Of a DNA stretch of 64,000 bases, positions 1 through 8,129 are shown piece by piece. The stretch covers positions 1 through 64,000 of the forward strand of contig JAJFIV010000008.1 of the NCBI GenBank assembly GCA_021774625.1, read 5' to 3'. The notes under the pieces were generated by a model, which made no database searches, was not told the DNA's origin, and worked only from the letters and a program-made list of their open reading frames with translations. Source of the DNA: Alphaproteobacteria bacterium. GTDB lineage: Bacteria; Pseudomonadota; Alphaproteobacteria; Sphingomonadales; JAKSBY01. The first letter of the stretch is position 1; every line of letters begins with the position of its first letter. A program made the translations under genes and the position numbers.

Positions 1-657
1 GCGCGGCTTTGGTCCGCGTTTTTGGGGGGCGAGCGTTTGGCCGGTTTGTGTTTCCAGTCTTTTGATCCACTCCGCACTGCCAATCGGGCGGCCCGTTGTT
101 TCCGATTGGCGAAGCGATTGCCAGGCCTTTGCCTCAGCAAAATCCTGAGCCAGAAAATCATTGAAACGGCCATAGCGTTCAAGAATGGGCGAGACAGTGA
201 CCAGGGCGTCATCCTCACCGGTCAAATGCGCCCGCACACTCGACCATTGCCAGTCCCCCGGGCGCTTCACCAGCTCCGCCCGCACCGGATTGAGCGAGAC
301 ATAGCGCACAGCATGGGCCAGATGATCCTCATCCATCACCACCGCGCCAAACCGCCCCTGCCACAGGTGCCCGGTCCAGCGGTTGCGGGCATTGATAAAA
401 CCGGTATAGCGCCGGTGCGCATCGGCAAATGTGCGCCGCAAACCGTCCTCATCCGAGGGCACGATGATCACATGCACATGATTGGGCATCAGGCAGTAAG
501 CCCAGACCTCCGCCCGCGCCTTCGCCGCCGCTTCGGCAAGCAGATCGCGATAGAGTTCATAATCGGCATCCTCGAAAAAAGTCCGCGCAAGCCGATTGCC
601 GCGCTGGGTCACATGATGTGCAAGACCGGGAACAACAAGACGACGGAGACGGACCAT
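1..657 (-). CDS. REP-associated tyrosine transposase (RAYT, Y1_Tnp family), 3' end cut by window edge
   Basis: The reverse strand encodes a single-strand DNA transposase of the Y1/HUH superfamily. The start MVRLRRLVVPGLAHHVTQRG is the typical RAYT N-terminus. The HUH metal-binding motif is seen as NHVHV (His60 and His62), followed by a GHLWQGRF motif and LNPVRAELV typical of the family. The frame is open for 219 codons to the window edge with no stop, so the C-terminus lies outside. No clear ribosome binding site was noted. RAYTs are usually single-copy, domesticated transposases that act on REP-like hairpins; a repeat array lies immediately upstream (690-798). Family assignment is firm; activity is unknown. 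Confidence 0.88.
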   Translation of the reverse strand, partial: MVRLRRLVVPGLAHHVTQRGNRLARTFFEDADYELYRDLLAEAAAKARAEVWAYCLMPNHVHVIIVPSDEDGLRRTFADAHRRYTGFINARNRWTGHLWQGRFGAVVMDEDHLAHAVRYVSLNPVRAELVKRPGDWQWSSVRAHLTGEDDALVTVSPILERYGRFNDFLAQDFAEAKAWQSLRQSETTGRPIGSAEWIKRLETQTGQTLAPQKRGPKPR

Positions 658-689
658 GCGATAACCATTACATATTTAGTGTATTCAGT

Positions 690-798
690 AAACTGGCACC
701 GTAATCCAAACTGGCACCGTAATCCCCACCGTAATCAACACCGTAATCAAAACTGGCACCGTAATCAGTAAACTGGCACCGTAATCGGCACCGTAATC
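690..798. repeat. Seven-copy short repeat array upstream of the RAYT gene
   Basis: The core CACCGTAATC occurs seven times (697-706, 715-724, 727-736, 739-748, 757-766, 777-786, 789-798). Four copies carry the longer form AACTGGCACCGTAATC. On the transposase strand the unit reads GATTACGGTGCCAGTT. Spacing is irregular (12 to 20 bp) and the copies abut, so this is not a CRISPR. The array lies 33 bp from the RAYT start codon, so it may be the transposase's recognition sequence or a promoter-associated array. The rest of 658-996 is AT-rich and holds nothing else that I recognise. Confidence 0.8.
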
Positions 799-996
799 CC
801 AAACACAATTATTTGGATTTCTTCGTATTTCATTTCTTTTTTATCGGAATCGGATTAAGGGGATACAATACTTAATTATTTGTTTTGAAAACAGATACCT
901 TCGAGATACCATTCCGTATAGGGTGCTGAGGTATATTTTTAACACGCCTCATTCAATGACACGGCGGCGTTATCATTATTATCGCGTGAGGTAAGA

Positions 997-1467
997 TTGA
1001 AAAATCCTTTATCCCGTGCAACATTCATTCCCATCCGGCTTTATGTCGGTCTGGCTTTTTTCCTATCAGCCATAGACATCCTTGCGGACGGTTTACCGAC
1101 ATGGATAATTACATTTTCTGAAACAGCAACGAAGGGGATAGAATCCGACCGGGTGTGGGCTATATACAAGCCAATCCTGTCAGGTCTGGTTGTACCTAAT
1201 ATCACATTCTTCGCCTGGGCAGTTTTTCTTGGATTCATTTTCTTGGGATTCGCGATCGTAGTTGGTGCCTTCATGCGTATCGCAGCATTATTGGCTTTGT
1301 TCTTGCAGGTTAATTTCATGCTGGCCAGAGGGGAATCATTTCTTGGCCCACATTCTGACGGTTTGCTTATTGGTATGGAATTAGCGTTGATTCTGGCTGC
1401 GGCAGGACGGGTATGGGGCGTTGACCAATATCTTCACCGGCGTTGGCCGCAACCTTATCTTTATTGA
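997..1467 (+). CDS. DoxX-like integral membrane protein, first of a tandem pair
   Basis: A 156-residue hydrophobic protein of the DoxX/DoxD-like superfamily, with about four membrane segments. The end AAAGRVWGVDQYLHRRWP is typical of this group (a conserved AGRxWGxD after the last helix). The start is a TTG preceded by a GTGAGGTAAGA purine stretch. DoxX relatives are linked to thiosulfate or quinol oxidation or to oxidative-stress complexes, but the substrate cannot be inferred here. The gene lies in an AT-rich patch unlike the surrounding DNA, which suggests recent acquisition. The second DoxX gene follows after 13 bp. Confidence 0.75.
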   Translation: MKNPLSRATFIPIRLYVGLAFFLSAIDILADGLPTWIITFSETATKGIESDRVWAIYKPILSGLVVPNITFFAWAVFLGFIFLGFAIVVGAFMRIAALLALFLQVNFMLARGESFLGPHSDGLLIGMELALILAAAGRVWGVDQYLHRRWPQPYLY

Positions 1468-1480
1468 GGAAAAATTTCGG

Positions 1481-1984
1481 ATGCCCGCACACACTACTGT
1501 GTTTGCTCAAAAGAAAGCAGGTCACCAATCACTTGGGCGAGCCGCGGCGATAATACGTATTGTTACCGGCATTGCGTACGCCACGTCTGCAAGCTTCAAA
1601 ATAAGAGCCGGGCACAATGGTTTCACTGAAACCATGAACTGGATGATAAATGAACGATGGATTGATGAGACATTTTCATTTTATCGGCCCTTCCTTGATG
1701 CCATCGTTTTACCGAATGCCGAGTTGTTCAGTTTTCTTGTAACCTGGGGGGAAGCCGCAGTCGGTGTTGGCCTGATCCTCGGTATATTTACGCGCTTCAC
1801 GGCCGCGTTTGCCTTGTTTATAAGTCTCAACATCGTGATGGCCTCCGGCGTGCTTCCCGGTGCTCCGCAGGCTGATTGGGCATTTGTTATTGCTGGTCTG
1901 ACTATTCTTATAACTCGGGCGGGCCGAACCTGGGGAATTGACAAAATACTATTGGCTCGTTTTGGTCATAAGCCATGGTGGTGA
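1481..1984 (+). CDS. DoxX-like integral membrane protein, second of a tandem pair
   Basis: A 167-residue homologue of the preceding protein, with the same four-helix pattern and the same C-terminal ITRAGRTWGIDKILL signature. The ATG at 1481 is chosen because GAGGA lies about 10 bp upstream. An in-frame start at 1421 would overlap the previous gene by 47 bp and has no such site. The two genes form an operon, probably from a tandem duplication, and the products may form a heteromeric membrane complex. No partner enzyme (thiosulfate dehydrogenase, SodA or rhodanese) is next to them, so the role is open. Confidence 0.75.
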   Translation: MPAHTTVFAQKKAGHQSLGRAAAIIRIVTGIAYATSASFKIRAGHNGFTETMNWMINERWIDETFSFYRPFLDAIVLPNAELFSFLVTWGEAAVGVGLILGIFTRFTAAFALFISLNIVMASGVLPGAPQADWAFVIAGLTILITRAGRTWGIDKILLARFGHKPWW

Positions 1985-2028
1985 AAACAGGGTGCGTTTT
2001 CAAGCGCCTGTATTAGCTCGGGAAAACA

Positions 2029-2077
2029 GGAGTTCCGGAACTCCCCCGGAACTCCAGAACTCGCCGCTGCTTGCGGC
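2029..2077. repeat. Palindrome and hairpin between convergent genes
   Basis: GGAGTTCCGGAACTCC (2029-2044) is a perfect 16-bp palindrome. A further GGAACTCC half follows at 2048-2055, then a GCCGC-TGCTT-GCGGC hairpin at 2063-2077. They lie between the stop of the DoxX pair and the stop of the nuclease gene, where a bidirectional terminator would be expected, but no U-tract follows. The function is uncertain. Confidence 0.4.
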
Positions 2078-2108
2078 AGGTCCAATTTGTACCGAAATCT
2101 ATCAACAA

Positions 2109-2690
2109 TTATCTTTGTGAATTCCTGAATATGTAAGGTTCAATAAAGTCCCCTCGCCATATTCCGTCCTTCTTAAACTTCGCCCCTGTTTGCTCGCCGA
2201 AATAATCATTCGAATAGTAGAGATATGCAATAGCGTTTCCGCTAGATACCATTTTAGAATTTATATCGATGTTTTCGTAATTAAAACATTTCGACACGTC
2301 ACGCCCGTATTTATCAGTGTTAATTGTATTGCAAATCACGTCTTGATAGTTGATCAGGCGTTGCAAATATGCTTTGGAATCAATTCCACAAGAGTATGTT
2401 TTTGAGTTGATTTGGCAGGTCTGTTGTAATTCCGGAGCATCAATTCCATGTAAGCGAATTATTGTTTCATCTATTTCTATTGTATCGCCATCAATGATAC
2501 GTGCTAATCCCTTAATATTGCCCCTGGGTGTTGGAACAGCTTCCCGGAACGTAGAATTGGTATCCAAAATCCCTTTTGGCAGAAAGTCATTTATTGCAAA
2601 TCCCGCCAACCCGGCGACCGCAATTGTAATTGCGAGATCGGTGCTGGATTTCTTTTTTTTCCGAAATTTGTGAACATTGCGAGATCTCAT
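2109..2690 (-). CDS. Thermonuclease-like (SNase fold) membrane-anchored protein
   Basis: A 193-residue protein. A basic N-terminus (residues 1-16) is followed by one hydrophobic segment (about 18-32), which suggests a signal anchor. The nuclease domain starts near residue 60 with RIIDGDTIEI. The three catalytic positions of staphylococcal nuclease are present: Arg79 (IRLHGID), Glu87 (DAPEL) and Arg130 (YGRD). Such proteins cleave DNA or RNA with calcium, here probably on the outer face of the inner membrane. Codon use is strongly AT-biased compared with neighbours such as the ABC genes, consistent with transfer. Confidence 0.85.
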   Translation of the reverse strand: MRSRNVHKFRKKKKSSTDLAITIAVAGLAGFAINDFLPKGILDTNSTFREAVPTPRGNIKGLARIIDGDTIEIDETIIRLHGIDAPELQQTCQINSKTYSCGIDSKAYLQRLINYQDVICNTINTDKYGRDVSKCFNYENIDINSKMVSSGNAIAYLYYSNDYFGEQTGAKFKKDGIWRGDFIEPYIFRNSQR

Positions 2691-2861
2691 GGGAGAAAAT
2701 TATGCAAGCTATATTAAAAGCAGGTAAATAGACTTGGCAAAGATTAAACCCAATATTTTAGGATTGCTGGAACCCCCGTGTTACCATATGGAGAATGATC
2801 CTAACGCAATTACGCTATGTCCCCTGGTTGCCCTGATTGAAGCATGTCGAAGGACTGCCAT

Positions 2862-2936
2862 GAGATCGCCACGTCGCACTTGCTCCTCGCGATGACAACA
2901 AGGCTGTCATTGCGAGCAAAGCGAAGCAATCTGGGA
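2862..2936. repeat. Dispersed imperfect inverted repeat (small palindromic element)
   Basis: The two halves are inverted copies: CTCGCGATGACA (2886-2897) against TGTCATTGCGAG (2905-2916), one mismatch, extending outward into related GATCGCC/GCAATC ends. The TGTCATTGCGAG type of repeat recurs in many unrelated bacterial genomes as an intergenic palindromic element. It lies just past the 3' end of the ABC permease gene. The rest of 2691-2949 shows no gene. Confidence 0.65.
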
Positions 2937-2949
2937 ATTCAGGGACAGG

Positions 2950-4536
2950 CTACGCCGCCTTGCCGGTCACCTGCCGCCAGATGGTTTTCAGATTGGGCGC
3001 GGCGCCGGAATGGAAGATCCCGAAACGGTAGAGCTTTTCGCCCATCCTGAGGAACAGCGCGATGGTGACAATCAGCAGGACAATGGTGCCGGCAATCTCC
3101 CACCAGGGCGGGTTTTGCGCCATGCGGACAATCATGGTGAAGGGGGTGGAAAAGGGAATCCACGGGATGATTTTCGCCAGAAGCGAATCGGCATTTTCAA
3201 AATACACCACCGGCGCGAACAGCGATGCGAAGAGCAAAATCTGCATCGGGGCGGCGATGGCCGAGGCTTCCTTTGAGGATTCGAACATCGAGCCGATCGA
3301 CAGGTAAAGGGTCGCATACAGCCCATAACCCAGAACAAAATAAACAAGCAAACCAACAAGGTAGAACGGATTGCTCAGTAATTCTCTCAAGACAAGAAGC
3401 AGGAAATCGATGATGTCCGAGCTGAAAATGGTCAGCATGCCCGAGATCACGATGGCGGCGATCAGCACGAAGGTCAGTGTCGCCGCGCCGAGGCCGATCA
3501 GTTTGCCGCGCATCAGCTGGCGCACGGACACAGCGGTCAGCAGGGTTTCGTAAATCCGGTTGGCCTTTTCCTCGATGGCGCCGGCCATCAGCAGCTGGGA
3601 GGAAATCAGCAGAATAATGGCCAACCCGTATGCCAGGGCGAAAGGCAGGCCATTCTGGATCAGCGTTTCAAAGGAGGATTCACCGCCATTGCCGCCTTCG
3701 CCGATTTTTTCCGCTGCAAGGGGCAACCGCTGAGCGGCAACCCGCTCATCCCAGGCGGCAATCTCCGGATTGGCCGCTATTTCATCCTCACGCCAGAGGT
3801 TATAAAGCCGGTTTTCGAATGTCGCGGCCTGTTCCAGAATATCCTCATCTTTCGAAAACAACATGGCCTGAACGGTAACGGAATCTCCCAGCTTCAAATG
3901 GGCCTCGCTGCCCTGCGGGACCGTGGTGATGTCCCCTGGAATATATAATACGGCCGCCGGGGCGTCATTTTCTTCGGCGCCGGGCAGGGGCGTTTCATTT
4001 TCCAGGGACGTCCGAAGGACGCCAATAATGGCGTCACCCGCCATGCCGCCCGGATTTGACACCAGATAATAGCGCGTCAGATTGGGTCCGGGCAGAAACG
4101 GGCTGGCATCTTCCTTCAGGAAAGCAAAGGCCTGCTGGCTCAGCCACTGCAGTCCGCCAAACTTCCGGTAATCGGCAACGTCCTGATCGGTGATATGCTG
4201 TTCTTCAAGCCGCAAGATGGGCGGCAGTCTGGTTAAATCAGCCCTGCCGTCGCGCCGAAAGCCCGCCTGCACATTGTTGCGGGCATAGCGGCCGAAATCG
4301 GCGATGGTTTCCCGGATATCCTGTTCTTCAGCCGCCGCGATCAGACGGGCGCCATAGCGGCCGGTTTCATCCCATACGGCAATACTGCGCTGGTTGCCGC
4401 CGCCGCCCTGAATCAGATTGGGGATCAGAAAGGCAAGAACGATAAAGGCGGGCGCAAGCACGGCGAGGGCCATGACCACCCTGTTGCGGATCAGGGTCAT
4501 ATATTCATGGCTGGCGACGATCAGACTGGCTTTCAT
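2950..4536 (-). CDS. ABC-2 type (NatB-like) transporter permease
   Basis: A 528-residue permease. One transmembrane helix lies near residues 19-42, then a large extracytoplasmic domain (about 45-290), then a cluster of five or six helices. The cytoplasmic motif EEKANRIYETLLTA after the second helix is the hallmark of NatB/ABC-2 permeases. It should form the membrane channel of an exporter with the ATPase encoded just upstream, whose stop overlaps this ATG by 4 bp. The NatAB family exports sodium or other substrates; the substrate here is unknown. Confidence 0.88.
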   Translation of the reverse strand: MKASLIVASHEYMTLIRNRVVMALAVLAPAFIVLAFLIPNLIQGGGGNQRSIAVWDETGRYGARLIAAAEEQDIRETIADFGRYARNNVQAGFRRDGRADLTRLPPILRLEEQHITDQDVADYRKFGGLQWLSQQAFAFLKEDASPFLPGPNLTRYYLVSNPGGMAGDAIIGVLRTSLENETPLPGAEENDAPAAVLYIPGDITTVPQGSEAHLKLGDSVTVQAMLFSKDEDILEQAATFENRLYNLWREDEIAANPEIAAWDERVAAQRLPLAAEKIGEGGNGGESSFETLIQNGLPFALAYGLAIILLISSQLLMAGAIEEKANRIYETLLTAVSVRQLMRGKLIGLGAATLTFVLIAAIVISGMLTIFSSDIIDFLLLVLRELLSNPFYLVGLLVYFVLGYGLYATLYLSIGSMFESSKEASAIAAPMQILLFASLFAPVVYFENADSLLAKIIPWIPFSTPFTMIVRMAQNPPWWEIAGTIVLLIVTIALFLRMGEKLYRFGIFHSGAAPNLKTIWRQVTGKAA

Positions 4537-5462
4537 GCCGCATCCTCCAGTTCGGCCATACCGACAATATGAACGAACACATCCCTGAGATTGGGCTCCA
4601 GCGTGTGGAAGGCGGTGATGGAGGCATTACGTTCGGAAAACCAGCGGAACAGGGCGGTCATGTCGAGGGCGCGGTCGGCCTCGAACCGCCAGACCGTGCT
4701 CTCGCCTTTGGGGGCGGCACTGAGTTTCATCCCGTTGACGGATTCAAGGGGCCTGAGATCGCCGGGGCTGTCAATCTCGATCTGGCGCGGCAGCAGCGCC
4801 TTGGCTTCGGCAACCGTGCCGGAAAACACCTGGCGGCCGTTAGCGATCAGTGAAAGCGAATCGCACAGCCGTTCCGCATGCTCCATGACATGAGTGGAGA
4901 AAATTACAGTTTTGCCGCGATCCATCAGATCGGTGATCAGTTTTTCGATCACCTGCTGGTTGACCGGGTCAAGGCCGGAAAAAGGCTCATCCAGAATAAC
5001 AAGTTCGGGATCATGGATGATCGCCCCCAGAATTTGCACTTTCTGCGCCTGGCCTTTGGAAAGCGTCTTGACCCGGCGTCTGGCAAGATCGGTAATGCCA
5101 TAGGTTTCGAACAGCTGCTCGGCGGTCTTCCTGGCGGCGGCGGCACTCATACCTTTCAGGCGGCCGAAATAAGTGAGGGTCTGTATCGGCGTCAGGCCGC
5201 GGTACAGGCCGCGTTCCTCCGGCAGATAGCCCAGCCGGTTGCGAATGGCGCCGATATCGGCCGTGCCGAGAACCTTTCGTTCGCCCCGGTCGGGCCGGAG
5301 AATATCCAGAATCATGCGGATGGTTGTGGTTTTGCCGGCGCCGTTCGGACCCAGCAGGCCGTGAACGCCGCCGGCTGGAATATTGAGCGAAACGCCCCTG
5401 ACCGCCTGAACCGGGCCAAATGATTTATGGACGTCCGTAAGCCTAACAGCGGATGCCGTCAT
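4533..5462 (-). CDS. ABC transporter ATP-binding protein (NatA-like)
   Basis: A 309-residue ATPase. Walker A is GPNGAGKT (residues 38-45). The signature reads LSKGQAQKVQ, with Lys replacing the usual second Gly, and Walker B is LVILDEPFSGLDP. The C-terminal extension of about 80 residues fits the DUF4162-type domain found after NatA-like ATPases. It powers the NatB-like permease encoded next, with which it overlaps by 4 bp (translational coupling). Transcription is leftward; the NDUFS4-like gene is divergent. Confidence 0.9.
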   Translation of the reverse strand: MTASAVRLTDVHKSFGPVQAVRGVSLNIPAGGVHGLLGPNGAGKTTTIRMILDILRPDRGERKVLGTADIGAIRNRLGYLPEERGLYRGLTPIQTLTYFGRLKGMSAAAARKTAEQLFETYGITDLARRRVKTLSKGQAQKVQILGAIIHDPELVILDEPFSGLDPVNQQVIEKLITDLMDRGKTVIFSTHVMEHAERLCDSLSLIANGRQVFSGTVAEAKALLPRQIEIDSPGDLRPLESVNGMKLSAAPKGESTVWRFEADRALDMTALFRWFSERNASITAFHTLEPNLRDVFVHIVGMAELEDAA

Positions 5463-5580
5463 GATAACCCTCCCTCAAGATTTAATGAATATGGTCACAG
5501 GGTTCCGCTTTTCAAGCTTGCATCTTGACGCCGCGGTTCGGGCAGCGCATTTTACGCGGGATATTTTGAGGGATAGAGAC

Positions 5581-5859
5581 ATGCTTGCACGCATTTACCG
5601 GCCGGCAAAAACCGCCATGCAGTCGGGCCGCGCCAATACGCGGAAATGGCTTCTGGACTATGAACCCGATGACGCCCGCACGCTTGACCCGCTGATGGGC
5701 TGGACCGGCTCCGGCGATACCAGACGCCAGGTACGGCTGACATTTGAAAGCCTGGATGAGGCGGTGGCTTATGCCAAACGCAACAAAATCCCCTATCAGG
5801 TGGCGCCCGAACATGAGCGCAAGCCCAAATTCCGTACCTATGCCGAAAATTTCAGATAG
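5581..5859 (+). CDS. NDUFS4-like NADH dehydrogenase (complex I) accessory subunit
   Basis: A 92-residue protein resembling the 18-kDa complex I subunit (ETC_C1_NDUFS4 family): LARIYRPAKTAMQSGRANTR at the start, a GWTGSGDT segment, and the FESLDEAVAYAKRN and KPKFRTYAENF motifs near the end. The family is confined to alphaproteobacteria and mitochondria and sits on the peripheral arm of complex I. The ATG at 5581 is chosen because GAGGGA lies just upstream; an in-frame start at 5461 would add about 40 residues absent from the family. A tRNA gene follows 40 bp downstream. Confidence 0.85.
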   Translation: MLARIYRPAKTAMQSGRANTRKWLLDYEPDDARTLDPLMGWTGSGDTRRQVRLTFESLDEAVAYAKRNKIPYQVAPEHERKPKFRTYAENFR

Positions 5860-5899
5860 CCGGCTGCGGCGTTTTATATTATCAAACCCGAACCCGTCA

Positions 5900-5976
<77 letters not shown>

Positions 5977-6265
5977 GCTTTCATCCTCCAGGGAATGCGC
6001 ATCGATTATATCGCGCGTGATTTAAACTTTAGTAAGTTTCGGCCTGACCAACCATCTGCAGGTAATATACGGTATGGACTATGTGCCCGATTTAAGCGGT
6101 CAGGAAAGCCGTTTCCTAAATGTTGCGGCGGCCCCCCCGGGGAAATGCGCGAAAACAGGATACCGTGGCACGGGGCGGGATCCGGGTCATGCCCGATCAT
6201 CGCACACTCATCGATGACATTTACTCTGGCGGTTTCCGTCAGTAAACAAAGGAGGGTCGCTTTGG

Positions 6266-7264
6266 TCATTCCACACTCAGGATTTTTCGTATTAATTCCG
6301 GATCATCGGGCAGCAGGCCGGCCTCGGGCAGGCGGGTGACGAGTTCGCGCCAGTCGGGCCACATATCGAAGGCTTTCTTGAACAGGGGCAGGGATTCCTC
6401 CACCTTGCCGGCGGCGGCAAGGGTCGCGGCGTGCCAGAAAATCATTTCATGGCTGTCCGGAACAATGGCCTCGGCGGCGGAATAGGCTTCGACCGCGGCT
6501 TCCACATTGCCTTCGGTCATATGGGCGTCCCCTTCATTCATCAGCGTATAGGCGCGGGCGACGGTCAGCAGGCGGCGCATTTCCGCTATGGGGTCCGCAT
6601 GATCCTCAATCCGGAGGTCAAAAACCCGGCCTTCCCAGCTCGGCACGCCGGCTTCGCCCGTGACCACTTTCAGGGCGGCAGACTGTTTGCCGCGGATATC
6701 GCCGCCTTCAGCCTGCGCGGCTTCCAGCGCCGCCATCATACGTTCGGCAAGATCACCTGCGGTATTCTCATAGGCCTCCGCCATGGCGTCGCACACCGTA
6801 TCCTTCAGCATCAGATTGGCCTGCACCGCATAGCCGTCTCCGGTGTGGTCACAATAGGCGATGATGGCGTTTTCGCCGGTATGATTGACGGCATTGCCCC
6901 TGGCGTCCACCATGCCGATCTGACGAACATCCGTATGCTCGTCGCTTGACATCAGGGCGGATAACGCCTGCCCCGCCGTCTTGCCCGCCCGCATCAGCTC
7001 AAGACCGAGGGGGCCATAACTGACCTTTATGAAAGATTGTGTCGCGACCGCGCCAACGCCGGGTTCCGCCCAGGCCACATCCGATCCCACCGAAAACCAG
7101 TGCGACTGGACGGCCACGCCGATTTGCCCCGTCGCCGCATCGCGCGCAACGATGGAATAGGTATGCGCGGGCCGGATTGGCCGGGGTGTCCATTCTTCAG
7201 CAAAGACGGGCGCCGCGGTGATCAATGCGGCAGCGATCATTGAAGGCGGAATCAAGCGTTTCAT
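6266..7264 (-). CDS. Exported DUF1028 (Ntn-hydrolase-like) protein with a C-terminal TPR-like region
   Basis: A 332-residue protein. Residues 1-22 form a signal peptide ending in PVFAEE. The DUF1028 domain (about 33-235) has the typical HTYSIVARDAATGQIGVAVQSHWFSVG start and a GMVDARG motif; this family belongs to the Ntn-hydrolase fold with unknown substrate. The C-terminus (about 245-332) looks like tetratricopeptide helices (VEAAVEAYSAAEAIVPDSHE). The ATG at 7264 is preceded by AAGGA; a 23-residue longer start has no signal sequence and was rejected. The 5977-6265 gap holds no gene that I can support. Confidence 0.82.
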   Translation of the reverse strand: MKRLIPPSMIAAALITAAPVFAEEWTPRPIRPAHTYSIVARDAATGQIGVAVQSHWFSVGSDVAWAEPGVGAVATQSFIKVSYGPLGLELMRAGKTAGQALSALMSSDEHTDVRQIGMVDARGNAVNHTGENAIIAYCDHTGDGYAVQANLMLKDTVCDAMAEAYENTAGDLAERMMAALEAAQAEGGDIRGKQSAALKVVTGEAGVPSWEGRVFDLRIEDHADPIAEMRRLLTVARAYTLMNEGDAHMTEGNVEAAVEAYSAAEAIVPDSHEMIFWHAATLAAAGKVEESLPLFKKAFDMWPDWRELVTRLPEAGLLPDDPELIRKILSVE

Positions 7265-7344
7265 GAATAATCCTTTGGGACAGATGGTACAAAAAATTTG
7301 AGCGAGAATGCCACAGGCATGGCTGCCTGGCAACTGACCCCTGC

Positions 7345-8016
7345 TCAGTTGCTTTGCGGTCGCTGTCCGTCGGGCCGGCGGCGGCCATCCTGGCGAAATT
7401 CATCGCGCTCCCGGTCACGGCTGGCCCGTCCGCCCGCCGGAATGGAGGCGATGGGCTTCCAGACGACCGGCCGCCAGCTTTGCGCCAGACGGTCGCCTTC
7501 TGCGCGGTCCGCTGCATTCAGGGTGGTTTTCAGTCTATCGATAGAGGCCGTCGCCAGCGGCGTGAAGCCGAGGCGTTTCTGGCCGATATTATTTTCGTAG
7601 AGATTCAGCCACATGGCGGCTTCAACCGGGTTGCGCATATTTTGCGGCCCTTCGAGATACTGGACGGCCAGAGCGCCCTGCGCTTCCGGCCAGCCGGCTT
7701 CCGCCGCCCGCCGCAGCCACACCAGACCCTCCAGATAATCGGTGGAAAAATCCGCAGTCCCGGCCAGCCGGATCAAGCATTCGCCGAGACGGTATTGCGC
7801 ATCTTCATACCCCTTTCCCTGCATGGCGACCTGAAAATAGATGGCCGCGGCCTCCCGGCACTTGCCCCTGGCATGCAGTTCGGTTGCGGTAGCGTATGCC
7901 TGATTGAGATTAAACCCCCGTCCCGCGCCACGGTCGCGGGGACCGGACGCACAGGCGCTCAGCACGATGCCGGCAATGGCAGCAATAAAAATATGACGCA
8001 AGAAGGAATTGGGCAC
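7345..8016 (-). CDS. Sel1/TPR-like repeat lipoprotein
   Basis: A 223-residue lipoprotein. The signal ends in the lipobox LSAC (Cys21 or so). The following region has Sel1-type helical repeats (YRLGECLIRLA, WLRRAAEAGWPEAQGALAVQYLEG, EAAMWLNLYE). The last 30 residues are rich in Arg, Asp and Gly and probably disordered. The start is GTG, with AGGAG about 9 bp upstream. Such proteins are periplasmic scaffolds. It is co-directional with the DUF1028 gene 80 bp downstream and divergent from the acetamidase-like gene. Confidence 0.75.
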   Translation of the reverse strand: MPNSFLRHIFIAAIAGIVLSACASGPRDRGAGRGFNLNQAYATATELHARGKCREAAAIYFQVAMQGKGYEDAQYRLGECLIRLAGTADFSTDYLEGLVWLRRAAEAGWPEAQGALAVQYLEGPQNMRNPVEAAMWLNLYENNIGQKRLGFTPLATASIDRLKTTLNAADRAEGDRLAQSWRPVVWKPIASIPAGGRASRDRERDEFRQDGRRRPDGQRPQSN

Positions 8017-8129
8017 TTTTATGACTCCTGTGGATGATACCTTGTAGTACGCCGGATCAAAGCAAACCCTTTGACCTTTGGCCGATTATCCCCGATATTC
8101 CCCTGCACAATAAAAACGGGGAGGCTGAA

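Noticed and set aside
22-771. 249-codon frame on the + strand
   Set aside because: It is the shadow of the RAYT gene on the other strand; its end translates the repeat array into a NWHRN repeat.
690-798. CRISPR array
   Set aside because: Units are 10-16 bp, abutting and irregular, without spacers of constant size and with no cas genes.
6006-6269. 87-codon frame on the - strand after tRNA-Arg
   Set aside because: No motif and no start site; neither strand of 5977-6265 gave a convincing protein.
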